DNA of 64,000 nt from Arenimonas daejeonensis (GCF_007993735.1 NZ_CP042453.1:1736001-1800000), one strand, 5' to 3'; counted from the first letter of the stretch, positions 8,961 to 17,758 are shown. The notes: generated from the letters alone by a model not told the origin. Translations and numbers: made by a program.

Positions 8961-9443
8961 TCACCGGCACGAGGTGGGCACGGTCTCCCAGACCACGGGC
9001 TCCCAGTACTCATTGGCCTTGATGCTGTCGATGTCGAGCCGGTCGCGCAGCAGGCGCACGCCGATGCGCAGGGTGGTGCCCGGCTCGACGTTCACTTCCA
9101 GCTTCTTGTAGGCGCGCGCGTCCTCACGGCGCTTCATCTGCTTGATCTCGACGATCTCCGTCTTGCTCAGGTCCTGGGGCGGGATCTGTTCGCTGATGGT
9201 CAGCGTGTGCGTGCCGGCGCTGACCCGCTCCCGCCTGCCGACGCCCGTGCTCTTGCCGTCGATCTGGGTGATGAAGGCCGGGTAGATGCCCTCGGATTCG
9301 GGCGGAATGCCTTCGGACGCGGTGACGTAGCCGCATTCGCCCTTCGCGGCCGAAGCCGTGCCCGGGCTGGTGCTCGCGCCAGCGACAAGCACCAGGCCGG
9401 CGATGAAGGGAAGGGTGGAGAGAAAAATCGATCGGCGCTGCAT
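8961..9443 (-). CDS. Exported hypothetical protein
   Basis: Protein of 160 residues with a signal peptide (MQRRSIFLSTLPFIAGLVLVAG, Ala-rich cleavage region). The mature part is beta-rich, with YPAFITQIDGKSTG, RVSAGTHTLTISEQIPP and KKLEVNVEPGTTLRIGVRLL, and two cysteines (CGYVTAS near its start and the terminal TSCR) that could pair. The stretch 'sensible carrier loop then beta strand' resembles small periplasmic carbohydrate- or metal-binding folds, but no family is recognised. The ATG was chosen because GAGG lies 8 nt upstream and the signal begins there. Confidence 0.6.
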   Translation of the reverse strand: MQRRSIFLSTLPFIAGLVLVAGASTSPGTASAAKGECGYVTASEGIPPESEGIYPAFITQIDGKSTGVGRRERVSAGTHTLTISEQIPPQDLSKTEIVEIKQMKRREDARAYKKLEVNVEPGTTLRIGVRLLRDRLDIDSIKANEYWEPVVWETVPTSCR

Positions 9444-9619
9444 GAGTGTGTCCTCGCTTGGCTGGATTCCGACGGGAGACGGCAGGCTCACGTCATGCGC
9501 GGAAACGGATCCAACACTGCGCAGGCGGAGCCGCGGGCGGCATCAACCGGAACCCGCCCGAACAGCATTAGCCTGAATCCCACGGGCAGGCAAGTTGGCC
9601 CGGAGGCCCATGACCCTTG

Positions 9620-9651
9620 AAAACAAAGGGGCCGGCAATGGCCGGCCCCTT
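9620..9651 (-). terminator. Rho-independent terminator of the DUF885 gene
   Basis: Stem AAGGGGCCGGC/GCCGGCCCCTT with a 4-nt loop. On the minus strand it is followed by TTTGTTTTC. It lies about 30 bp after the stop of the DUF885 lipoprotein gene and shares the GGGGCCGGC stem with sequence near the preceding terminator. Confidence 0.78.
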
Positions 9652-9680
9652 GGCTTTCAGCTGCGGTTCACCGGTCGGGC

Positions 9681-11486
9681 TCAGTCCTTCTGCGCCGCGA
9701 TCCAGCGATCCACCTTGGCTTCCAGCACCGCCAGCGGCACCGAGCCGTCCTGCAGCACTTCGGCGTGGAAGCCGCGGATGTCGAACTTGTCGCCCAGCTC
9801 GGCTTCGGCGCGGGCGCGCAGTTCCTTGATCTTCAGCTCGCCGATCTTGTAGGCCAGGGCCTGGCCGGGGATGGCGATGTAGCGCTCGGTCTCGGCCACG
9901 GCCTCGGTGTCGCTGGTGGCCGAGTTGGCCTTCATGTACTCGATCACCTGTTCACGGGTCCAACCCTTGCTGTGCAGGCCGGTGTCCACCACCAGGCGGA
10001 TCGCGCGCCACATCTCGGCCTGCAGGCGGCCGAAATACTGATAGGGGTCGGTGTAGACGCCCAGTTCCTTGCCCAGCGATTCGGCGTACAGGCCCCAGCC
10101 TTCGCTGAAGGCGATCTCGCCACCGAAGCGGCGGAACTTCGGCAGGCCGGTCAGTTCCTGCTGCAGTGCCAGCTGGAAGTGATGGCCCGGGATCGCCTCG
10201 TGCAGGAACAGGCTTTCGGCGTCCCAGCGCTTGCGGGTCGGCAGGTCGTAGGTGTTGACGTAGAACACGCCCGGGCGGCTGCCGTCCTCGCTGGGACGCA
10301 TATAGCTGCCGCCGGCGGCGGACTGGGCGCGGAACGGCTCCACCGGACGGATCTCGAAAGCGGCCTTCGGAATCAGCGAAAACAGCTCGCCGGTCTTCTC
10401 GTTGACCTTGGCCTCGAGCGCACGATAGGCGACCAGCAGTTCCTCCTCGGTGGCGAATTCGAACTGCTTGTCCTTGGTGACGAATTCGAAGAACTCCTCG
10501 CGCGTGCCCTTGAAGCCGGTCTGCTGCATCACCGCGTCCATTTCACCGTGGATGCGCGCCACTTCGGCCAGGCCGATGTCGTGGATCTGGGCGGGCGTCA
10601 GGTCGGTGGTGGTGGACTGCTTCACGCGGTAGGCGTACCAGGCCTCGCCGTCGGGCAGGGCGCTCAGCGAAACGGTGTCGCGGCAGGCCGGCAGGTATTC
10701 GTCGTTCACGAAGGCGCGCAGGTCGCGGTAGGCCGGCATCAGCTGGTCGGCGACCAGGGCGCGGTAGGCCTCGGTCAGGCGCGCCTTGTCTTCGGCGCTG
10801 AAGTCTTCCGGCATCTCGGCGATCGGGCGCCAGAACAGGGTGTCCTCGGGCTTGTCCTTCACCAGCGCGTCGAGCTGCGGGATCACCTTCAGCATCAGCA
10901 CCTTCGGCTGCACCACGCCGGCGGCCATGCCTTCGCGCATGTTGGCCTGCATCGTCGCCAGCAGCTGCGGCACGGCGGCGGCGCGCTTGAGCCAGTTGTC
11001 GTAGTCCTGCACGGTCTTGAACGGCTGGGCGCTGGTGCCCGAACCCAGCTGGGCGATCTGGCCCGAGAGGTTGTAGAACTGGTTCAGCGGCATCTGCCAG
11101 CCCGGGAAGCGTTCGCCCTCGATCTCGAGTTCCAGGTCGCGCACGAAGATCTCGTAGCTCAGCAGGTCCTGGCCCGACAGGCCGTCGCTGCCGATGGCCT
11201 GGGCCTTGGCCAGCCATTCGCGGTTGAAGGTTTCGGTTTTGGCGCGGTAGTCGGCGCTGAAGAAGTCCGGCAACTGGTCGTTGTAGCGGCTGTCGCCGAC
11301 GAAGGTGGCCTGCAGCGGATTGAGCTGGAGCGCCGCCTCCCAGAAATCCGCGTACAGCGTCTGCAGCTGGGCGGCACGTTCGGCCGGCTGCACGACGGTG
11401 GCCGTTTCCGGCGCCGGCGCTTCGGCGGTGGGCTGGCAGGCGGCCAGGGCAAGGGCCAGGGCAAGGGCGAGCGGACGCAGGGTCAT
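9681..11486 (-). CDS. DUF885 family lipoprotein (putative zinc metallopeptidase)
   Basis: Protein of 601 residues. The lipoprotein signal [17 protein letters not shown] ends at Cys17. The catalytic-looking motif HEAIPGHH at residues 429-436 is followed by the glutamate motif FSEGWGLYAE about 30 residues later, the zinc-binding arrangement of the DUF885/M3-related family. Cell-envelope location, peptide or small-amide hydrolysis presumed. The hydrophobic core of the signal is encoded by tandem CTGGCC/CTTGCC-type hexamers. A terminator follows the stop. The start was placed at the signal peptide; an upstream open extension has no signal. Confidence 0.85.
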   Translation of the reverse strand: MTLRPLALALALALAACQPTAEAPAPETATVVQPAERAAQLQTLYADFWEAALQLNPLQATFVGDSRYNDQLPDFFSADYRAKTETFNREWLAKAQAIGSDGLSGQDLLSYEIFVRDLELEIEGERFPGWQMPLNQFYNLSGQIAQLGSGTSAQPFKTVQDYDNWLKRAAAVPQLLATMQANMREGMAAGVVQPKVLMLKVIPQLDALVKDKPEDTLFWRPIAEMPEDFSAEDKARLTEAYRALVADQLMPAYRDLRAFVNDEYLPACRDTVSLSALPDGEAWYAYRVKQSTTTDLTPAQIHDIGLAEVARIHGEMDAVMQQTGFKGTREEFFEFVTKDKQFEFATEEELLVAYRALEAKVNEKTGELFSLIPKAAFEIRPVEPFRAQSAAGGSYMRPSEDGSRPGVFYVNTYDLPTRKRWDAESLFLHEAIPGHHFQLALQQELTGLPKFRRFGGEIAFSEGWGLYAESLGKELGVYTDPYQYFGRLQAEMWRAIRLVVDTGLHSKGWTREQVIEYMKANSATSDTEAVAETERYIAIPGQALAYKIGELKIKELRARAEAELGDKFDIRGFHAEVLQDGSVPLAVLEAKVDRWIAAQKD

Positions 11487-11579
11487 GGCGGGTTCCGGGC
11501 AACGGGGAAGGGCGCAGCATGGCTGCTGCGCACGGGCGCTGCCTAGGCCAAAGGTCACGGATGAGGCGGGCGCGACGGA

Positions 11580-12344
11580 TCAGCTGCGCGCCGCGCTGGC
11601 GCGCAGCTGCCCGGCCTGGTCGCGGCCGAGGAAGGCGGTGATGGCGCGGCGCACCAGGTACAGCAACGGGATCAGGGCGATCGCGGCGGCCATCTTGTAG
11701 GTGTAGTTCAGCGTGCCCACCGCCAGGAACAGGTCCATGCCCCACTGCTGCGGGCCCAGCACGAAGGCGATGTAGAGCACGATGAAACTATCCACGAGCT
11801 GCGACACGGAGGTGGAGCCCGTCGCGCGCAGCCAGACCATTCGTTCGCCGGTGGCGCGGCGGATGCGGTGGAACACGCTGACGTCGATCAGCTGGCCCAC
11901 CAGGAAGGCCGTGACCGACCCGCCGATGGTCCACATTCCCTGTCCGAACACCGCCGCGAAGGCCTTCTGGTAATCGGGCACGCCCTGGTCGGCGGCCACG
12001 CCCACCCACCACGACGCCGGCGCCAGCGAGATCGCCAGGTAGGCGAACACGAAGCCGTACACGATCACGACCACCGCCAGCCAGCTGATGAAACGCACGC
12101 CACGCTTGCCGTAGAACTCGTTGATGATGTCGGTCATCACGAACACGATCGGCCACAGCAGGGTGCCGGCGGTGAAGTTCAACGAGCCGCTCTGGCCGAA
12201 CAGGTTCCATTTGAACGGTGACAGGCCGAGCGTTTCTTCCAGCGCGAAGATCTTCACGCCGATGAACTCGGCCAGCAGCGCATTGGCGATGAAGAACACC
12301 GCCAGCACCAGGAACAGGCGACTGGCGCGTTCCTGTCCGGTCAC
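11580..12344 (-). CDS. yhhQ: Queuosine precursor transporter (YhhQ/VUT family, DUF165)
   Basis: Inner-membrane protein of 254 residues, presumed to import 7-cyano/aminomethyl-7-deazaguanine for queuosine tRNA modification. Six to seven hydrophobic segments are visible (LFLVLAVFFIANALLAEFIGVK, TLLWPIVFVMTDIINEFYGKRGVR, FISWLAVVVIVYGFVFAYLAI). The FVMTDIINEFYGKR signature is typical of the family. Translation probably starts at a GTG that overlaps the stop of the upstream DUF502 gene (GTGA), so the two are likely translationally coupled. No queuosine biosynthesis gene is adjacent. Confidence 0.85.
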   Translation of the reverse strand: MTGQERASRLFLVLAVFFIANALLAEFIGVKIFALEETLGLSPFKWNLFGQSGSLNFTAGTLLWPIVFVMTDIINEFYGKRGVRFISWLAVVVIVYGFVFAYLAISLAPASWWVGVAADQGVPDYQKAFAAVFGQGMWTIGGSVTAFLVGQLIDVSVFHRIRRATGERMVWLRATGSTSVSQLVDSFIVLYIAFVLGPQQWGMDLFLAVGTLNYTYKMAAAIALIPLLYLVRRAITAFLGRDQAGQLRASAARS

Positions 12345-12991
12345 GCGCGCGGCTCCGTCCTGTCGAACGGGATGACGTCGGGGCTGACCGCGCCGCCCGA
12401 GATGATGAAGGCCATGGCTTCGTCCACGGTCCAGTCGGTCGGCGTCAGCTTGTCCACCGGCACGATCTCCAGGTAACCCGAGGTCGGATTGGGCGTGGTC
12501 GGTACGTACACGGCCGCCAGCTCGCGGCCGGTGCCAGCCTCGGTGACGACGCGGGTGACGAACCCCACGCACTTCATGTCCCGGTGCGGGAAGTCGATCA
12601 GCACCACGCGCTGGGTGCCGTCGGGTTTGGTCTGCAGCAGGTCCAGCAGCTTGCGTGCGCTGCCGTACACGGTCTTGGCCAGCGGGATGCGTGCGATCAG
12701 CGCCTCGAACCAGGCCAGAAGGCGCTGGCCGACCACTCGCCGCGCCAGTGCGCCCACGGCGACGATCACCAGCACCGTGCCGACCACGGCGAAACCGGCC
12801 TGCGCCCAGGGGTCGTCCATCCAGCCCAGCATTTCCGGATGCGCGGCGGCGAGGTTGCTCGACACCGGCCCGACCCACGGCTGGCTGATGTCCGAAAGCA
12901 GCGACAGCACGAACTTGAAGACGATCCAGACCAGCCAGATCGGCAGCAGCGTCAGCAGACCGGTGAAGAAATAGGCGCGGAGTCTTCGCAT
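12341..12991 (-). CDS. DUF502 family membrane protein
   Basis: Protein of 216 residues. Two N-terminal transmembrane segments (AYFFTGLLTLLPIWLVWIVF and AGFAVVGTVLVIVAVGALA) are followed by a soluble domain with the DUF502 hallmarks IPLAKTVYGSARKLLDLL, VVLIDFPHRDMKCVGFVTR and VYVPTTPNPTSGYLEIVP. Function unknown. ATG was preferred over an upstream TTG (MPYNRR) because it matches the usual family start. The 3' end couples to the transporter gene through a GTGA overlap. Confidence 0.82.
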   Translation of the reverse strand: MRRLRAYFFTGLLTLLPIWLVWIVFKFVLSLLSDISQPWVGPVSSNLAAAHPEMLGWMDDPWAQAGFAVVGTVLVIVAVGALARRVVGQRLLAWFEALIARIPLAKTVYGSARKLLDLLQTKPDGTQRVVLIDFPHRDMKCVGFVTRVVTEAGTGRELAAVYVPTTPNPTSGYLEIVPVDKLTPTDWTVDEAMAFIISGGAVSPDVIPFDRTEPRA

Positions 12992-13009
12992 GCGCCGATT
13001 GTAGGGCAA

Positions 13010-15289
13010 CTAGCGGACGCCCAGTTCCTCGGCGCTGACCGCACGCACCAGCCGGAACCCGATGTCGTCGAAGCCGGTGTCGGCATCGAAGTCGTCCATG
13101 TGCGTGGCCGGCGTGCGGGTGGTGTCGCGCCAGCCCAGGCCGGCGACCATGCGGCGCTGGCAGCCGCGGGCGCCGCAGTCAGCCAGCCATTCGCGGACGT
13201 TGCCGCGTGCGCCGCTCAGGCCGATCGGACTGGCTGGCCCCTGCGACGCGGCCGCCGTACCTTCGCTGCCGCAGTCGATGCGGCCGTCGCGGCATGCGTT
13301 GCCACTGCCGCGGTAGTCGGCCAGCGGCCGCCATTCGGCGGTGGTCGGCAGGCGGTAGTCCTTGCCCGTGCGGCGGCTGAGCCACTGCGCGTAGGCGCGC
13401 GCATCGTCGTAGCTCACGCACACCGCCGGGTGGTTGCCGCCCTGGTTGAAACCGGGGTCGTCCCAGCTGCGCTTCTTCAGCGAGATCGGCACCAGCCGGT
13501 TGCGGCAGCGCGCCGCGGGGCGGCCACTGCCGGAGGCGAAGGCGGCGTATTCGCTGCGGGTGACTTCGTGGCGCATCGCTGCCAATCCGGGGCGGCCGCC
13601 GCGCGGCAGGCTGGCCAGGACCATGGCTACGCCGGTGTCTTTCAGGGCATCGCCGGGCTTGGGCAGTTCGATCGCCTGCGACCAGGCGGGCTCCAGCGTT
13701 TCGGATGGCACTTCCAGTGCGGTGGCCAGGGCCTTGGTGCGGGCCACGGCGACGCTGTCGAGTTTCTTCAGTTCGTCCTGCAGCCGGGCGAGCAGCAGGG
13801 GCGGCAGCGCTTCGTGCATGGCGGCCCAGGGTTTGCCTTTCGCACGCTCCATCTCGGCGACGAAGGGCGCGATGCGGGCATGGGTCTCCTGCGCTTCGTC
13901 GTCGTTGCCGGCGGTGACGGCCTCGACGACCTTGGGCGCGTAGTAGGTGATCACTTCGTCGGACAGGCGGTACAGCGCGGGTTCGCGCGGCGCCAGCCTG
14001 CGGGCTTCGCGCAGCGAGTCCATGGCGTTGTCGCCGGGTGGCAGGCTCAGGCGGTTGCGGTCGATCTGGCGACGGGCGGCGGCGAGTTCACGGGCGCCGG
14101 CGTGCGTGGGGTCGTAGTCCAGCGGCGTGACCTGGATTTCGGCGCTGACCTGCGAGAACGGCTGCGTCGGCGCCTCCTGGGCAGGCTGTGCGGCCTGGGC
14201 CAGGGCCGCGTCCACCGGGGCCTGAACCGGTTCGGCAGGCTCGGACTGCGGTGCGGGCTCGGGGGCGGGGTGGTGTCCTCGACCGTGAAGAAATCGGTTT
14301 GCGGTTCCGGCGTGCGGTCGCGCTGCAGCCAGGTGACCGTGGCGATCGCGATCAGCACGCCACCCAGGGTGGCCAGTGCCGGTTTCCAGCGCGCCTCGGC
14401 GTATTCGCGCACCTTGCCCCAGTCGAACTTCTGCTCCGGCGGTTTGCCGGCGGCGATCTGGTTCAGCGCGCCCAGCATCTGCTGCGCATTGCGATAGCGG
14501 TTGTCCGGCGACTTGGCCATCGCCCGGTCGAGCAGCGGCTGCCAGTGTTTTTTCTCGGGCGGCAGGCGCGGCACCGGATCCTGCGCGTGCATCAGCGCCA
14601 GCGCCAGCGGGTCCGCGGCCTGGTAGGGCAGCCGGCCCATCAGCAGTTCGTAGGCCAGCACGCCGACGCTGTAAAGGTCGGCGCGGCCGTCCACCACTTC
14701 GCCGCGTGCCTGTTCCGGCGCCATGTAGCCGCCGCTGCCGACCGCCAGGCCGGCGGTGGTGATGCGGGTCTGGTCGCGTTTGGACAGGGCGATGCCGAAG
14801 TCGGTGAGAAGCGGCCGGTCGGCGTTGTCGAACAGGACGTTCTCGGCCTTGACGTCGCGGTGCACGATGCCGCGCGCATGCGCGTATTCCAGCGCCGACA
14901 GCAGCGAGCGCAGCACTTCCAGCACGCGGTCTTCGTCGTGGGTGAAGTCGCGCTGGCCCAGGTGGCCCTTGGCCAGGTAGGGCAGCACGTAATACAGCAG
15001 GCCCTGGCGGGTGCGTCCGACCTCGTGGATGCCGACGATGCAGGGATGTTCGAGCTTGGCGATGGTGCGCGCCTCGTGTTCGAAGCGCTGCTTGATATTT
15101 CGTCGGTCAGCGCCGCCGGCGACATGACCTTCACCGCCACCTGGCGGTCCAGCGATTCCTGCACGCCCAGACCTGGGACATGCCGCCCTTGCCGATCCGG
15201 CGCAGCACCCGGTAACCGGGGATCTCCGGCATGTAACTGGAGAGCAGCGCGGTCAGTTCGTCAGGGGAGAGTTCTTCTTCCTGCTGCAT
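13010..15289 (-). CDS. Ser/Thr protein kinase with C-terminal formylglycine-enzyme-like domain, three frameshifts
   Basis: Membrane-anchored signalling protein, about 760 codons overall. Reading order is a glycine-rich loop (RIGKGGMSQV), the lysine strand (VAVKVM), the catalytic loop HRDVKAENVLF, DFGIALS and GSGGYMAPEQ. A single transmembrane helix (PALATLGGVLIAIATVTWL) follows, then a Pro-rich linker, a helical region and an FGE/SUMF1-like domain (HEVTRSEYAAF, YRLPTTAEWRPLADY, GNVREWLADC, DIGFRLVRAV). The frame changes near 15165, 15098 and 14262; the last is one lost base in a C5 run. The FGE part shows CQRRMVAGLGW where active enzymes have RGGSW, so it may bind rather than modify. A CRP-type site lies 83 bp upstream. 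Confidence 0.8.
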
Positions 15290-15371
15290 GGCGCGATCGG
15301 GTCTGGCGGGGACGGGGGTCGGGACGGCCAGCATACGGCAGCCGGCCGGGCTGGCAAGCCATTTGTGAAAG

Positions 15372-15387
15372 TGTGAAATGGCTCACA
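15372..15387. promoter_or_regulatory. CRP/Clp-type operator
   Basis: TGTGA-N6-TCACA with both half-sites perfect, inside the longer match AAgTGTGAaatggcTCACATT. It lies 83 bp upstream of the kinase start codon and is overlapped by a second inverted repeat, AGCCATTT/AAATGGCT (15357-15383). In Xanthomonads the CRP homologue Clp binds this consensus; regulation of the kinase gene is inferred. Confidence 0.6.
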
Positions 15388-15417
15388 TTCCGGTCTTGCG
15401 CGGCTCCCGGGGGGGGA

Positions 15418-15876
15418 TCAGGCCTCGGGGCGGTCGCGCTTGCGGCGCACGTAGATCTGCTTGCGGACCCGGGCCACGACTTCGCCGGCGGTATTGCGCA
15501 CGTCCACCTCGAACCAGCGCAGCACCTTCTCGCCGCCAGCCGCGGCGGCGCGGATCTCGTCAAGCAGCGCCTCCTCGAGCCGGAATTCGGCCACTACGGT
15601 GCCCTTGCCGGGTTTCAGGAACTGAATCTCGCCGGCCTGGTCCCAGACCAGGTAATCCGGGCCCATCCGGCGCAGCACCATGATCATCCAGAACGGATCG
15701 GTCATCGCGAACAGGCTGCCGCCGAAATGGGTCTTGACGTAGTTGCGGTTGTACCAGCGCTGCCGCAGTTCGACCCGCGCATGGCTGAAGTCGTCGGCGA
15801 CATGCGTGACATGGATGCCGGAAAACAGGAACGGCGGCCAGATGTTCAGCAGCAGGCGCAGGCGGGAGGCTTTCAT
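15418..15876 (-). CDS. DUF4442 family protein (hotdog-fold thioesterase-like)
   Basis: Cytoplasmic protein of 152 residues. NRNYVKTHFGGSLFAMTDPFWMIMVLRRMG is the DUF4442 core, with a HFGGSL-type motif resembling PaaI/YiiD hotdog thioesterases, and the C-terminal strands WFEVDVRNTAGEVVARVRKQIYVRR complete the fold. Acyl-CoA thioesterase activity is plausible but not shown. It is followed by a 128-bp gap holding the CRP-type site and then the kinase gene in the same direction. Confidence 0.8.
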   Translation of the reverse strand: MKASRLRLLLNIWPPFLFSGIHVTHVADDFSHARVELRQRWYNRNYVKTHFGGSLFAMTDPFWMIMVLRRMGPDYLVWDQAGEIQFLKPGKGTVVAEFRLEEALLDEIRAAAAGGEKVLRWFEVDVRNTAGEVVARVRKQIYVRRKRDRPEA

Positions 15877-15914
15877 GCGGCGACTCGGGCTCCTTGCAGG
15901 GCGATACGCGGTAT

Positions 15915-16781
15915 TCAGAAGATGAGCGAAGCCATCTTGCGGCGGTAGGCGCCGACCAGGTCTTCATCCTCGACCACGCGGAAGGCGTCGATCAGGGCCT
16001 TGCGCGGCAGGCCGTCCTGGAAGTTGCGGTCGCGGCTCAGCATCTCCAGGAACTGCTCCAGGCCCGCCTGCGCATCGCCGCCGACGATGGCGTGGGCGCC
16101 CAGCAGGTGGCGCGCGCGCAGGTCGGCCGGGTCGGCGGCGATCGCCGCTTCCAGCACCGGCACCGGGGGCGCGTCCTTGAGCAGTGCGGCGAAACCCAGG
16201 CGCGCGCGGCCGCGCAGGGCACGGTCGTCCTGGGCCAGGTTGGCGGGCAGGGCGTCGAGCAGTTGTTCCGCTTCCGCCACGCCGCCGGTCTTGAGCAGGG
16301 CCAGGGCCAGGTCGAGCTTGAGTTCTTCCTGTTCCGGTTCGGCGTGCACGGCGGCGCGCAGGCGCACCACCTCCTCATGCGGATCCAGCGGGGCGGTTTC
16401 GACCGGCGCGGCTTCCTCGACCACTTCGCGTGGCGCCACGCCGTGATGCGAGAGGAACTCGCGCAGTTGGCCTTCGGGCAGGGCGCCCGGGAAGCCATCC
16501 ACGATCTGCCCGTCCTTCACCAGCATCACGGTCGGCACCGACTTGATCTGGAAATAGCCGGCCAGCTGCTGTTCCTTGTCCACGTCCACCTTGGCCAGCA
16601 GGAAACCGCCGTTGAACTCGGCGGCCAGCTTTTCCAGCACCGGGCCCAGGGTCTTGCAGGGGCCGCACCAGGTGGCCCAGAAATCCACGAGCACCGGCAC
16701 CTCCTTCGACTTGAGCAGGACGTCCTGTTCGAAGGTGGGCAGGCTGGCGTCGAAGACGTGGGCGGGCGCGGCGGCGTTCAT
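15915..16781 (-). CDS. cnoX: Thioredoxin-domain co-chaperone (CnoX/YbbN type)
   Basis: Cytoplasmic protein of 288 residues. An N-terminal thioredoxin domain has WCGPCK with Cys39 and Cys42 intact and the cis-proline region KSVPTVMLV. A C-terminal array of TPR-like helices (LKLDLALALLKTGGVAEAEQLLDALP, LGAHAIVGGDAQAGLEQFLEML) is the CnoX architecture. The family holds unfolded proteins during chlorine or redox stress and hands them to GroEL. The E. coli protein, as I recall, lacks the full CxxC; this one should be redox-active. It is divergent from the membrane-protein/XRE cassette. Confidence 0.87.
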   Translation of the reverse strand: MNAAAPAHVFDASLPTFEQDVLLKSKEVPVLVDFWATWCGPCKTLGPVLEKLAAEFNGGFLLAKVDVDKEQQLAGYFQIKSVPTVMLVKDGQIVDGFPGALPEGQLREFLSHHGVAPREVVEEAAPVETAPLDPHEEVVRLRAAVHAEPEQEELKLDLALALLKTGGVAEAEQLLDALPANLAQDDRALRGRARLGFAALLKDAPPVPVLEAAIAADPADLRARHLLGAHAIVGGDAQAGLEQFLEMLSRDRNFQDGLPRKALIDAFRVVEDEDLVGAYRRKMASLIF

Positions 16782-16857
16782 GGGGGATCCGGGGAATGGC
16801 ACTAGATCCGCCAGATGGTGCCAGCCCCGGGGGATGACAAGCCAATGTCCGGTGTAC

Positions 16858-16898
16858 TTGACATTTCCGGAGGGAAATGTAATCTGCACATGACATTT
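16858..16898 (+). promoter_or_regulatory. Promoter with palindromic operator in its spacer
   Basis: A consensus -35 box TTGACA (16858-16863) is followed at 16 bp by TAATCT (16880-16885), a weak -10. The 20-bp sequence from 16861 to 16880 is an inverted repeat with perfect 8-bp arms ACATTTCC/GGAAATGT around a 4-bp centre, filling the spacer. A third half-site, ACATTT, lies at 16893-16898. The cassette downstream encodes an XRE repressor, so autorepression is the natural inference. Confidence 0.65.
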
Positions 16899-16916
16899 AG
16901 TCAGGTGGAGAAGACC

Positions 16917-17543
16917 ATGCGTTGGCCGAAGTGGGGATTGGCGGGATTGGTGGTGCTGGCGGGCGTGGCGTTCTGGTTGCTGTTGGCGGGACCGAAGGAC
17001 GTCCTGGGCGTGGACCCGGGAGGCTTCGGCTTCGGTCTGCTGGTGCTGGTGACCTGGACCGCGGTGCACGGCATTTCGGTGGCGCCGCGCGGTGAGCTCG
17101 ACGATGCCGTGTCGCCGGGCGAGTGGCGGGCCTGGATCGGCTTCGGGTTCACCGCGGTGGTTGCGGGCTACCTGCTGGCCAAGGCGGATGTCATCGCCGG
17201 CGCCGACGACCTGCGCGACCTGGGCCGCATCGGCCGCAACATCGTGCTGCTGCTGATCACCTGGGCGGTGATCGCGCAGGTGCTGCGCTGGCGCTGGCAG
17301 GGCAAGGTGCTGGAGGACGAGCGCGACCGCGACATCGAAGTGCGCGCCGCTGGCTGGGCGCGGATCGCGCTGGTGTTCTGCGTGATCGGGCTGGCGGTGA
17401 TGTTCGGTTTCACGCCGGCCGAGCGCCTGGAATGGGCCACGCCGATCACGACCGCGCACCTGCTGGTGTTCGCCCTGGTCTGGCACGGCCTGGTCGAATA
17501 CGCTGTCGCGGCGGTTTCCTACTGGTGGGACCGGCGGCCATGA
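16917..17543 (+). CDS. Multi-pass membrane protein of an XRE-linked cassette
   Basis: Protein of 208 residues with about five hydrophobic segments (GLAGLVVLAGVAFWLLLAG, FGLLVLVTWTAVHGISVA, WIGFGFTAVVAGYLLAKA, NIVLLLITWAVIAQVL, IALVFCVIGLAVMFGF). A charged loop, GKVLEDERDRDIEVRAAGW, resembles DUF2178-type proteins often found beside small XRE regulators. Function unknown. The ATG was chosen because GGTGGAG lies 6-9 nt upstream; an ATG 27 nt earlier lacks such a site. The stop overlaps the regulator start by ATGA. Confidence 0.72.
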   Translation: MRWPKWGLAGLVVLAGVAFWLLLAGPKDVLGVDPGGFGFGLLVLVTWTAVHGISVAPRGELDDAVSPGEWRAWIGFGFTAVVAGYLLAKADVIAGADDLRDLGRIGRNIVLLLITWAVIAQVLRWRWQGKVLEDERDRDIEVRAAGWARIALVFCVIGLAVMFGFTPAERLEWATPITTAHLLVFALVWHGLVEYAVAAVSYWWDRRP

Positions 17544-17750
17544 CCGGCACGCCGATCACCAACCACATCCGCCGGCTGCGTTTCGAGCACGGCGAAATGA
17601 CAGGAAGCCCTCGCGAAAGCGGTCGGCGTGACCCGCCAGACCATCATCGCGCTGGAGGCCGGCAAGTACGCGCCGTCGCTGGAACTGGCCTTCCGCATCG
17701 CCCGCGCGTTCGGCACGGGCGTGGAAGACGTGTTCCGCTGGGAGGCGTGA
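17540..17750 (+). CDS. Small XRE-family helix-turn-helix regulator, frameshifted
   Basis: DNA-binding protein of about 70 residues made almost entirely of one HTH domain. [20 protein letters not shown] precedes a frame change near 17600. The other frame then gives [38 protein letters not shown], the canonical XRE core, and ends [10 protein letters not shown] missing CC before CAG (giving MTQEALA) would repair it. The start overlaps the membrane protein gene by 4 bp. It is the likely ligand of the palindrome in the cassette promoter. Confidence 0.75.
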
Positions 17751-17758
17751 GCCGTCGG

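Noticed and set aside
13010..15289. Kinase gene as a true pseudogene
   Set aside because: All motifs are intact on both sides of each break and the breaks match the error pattern of the whole window.
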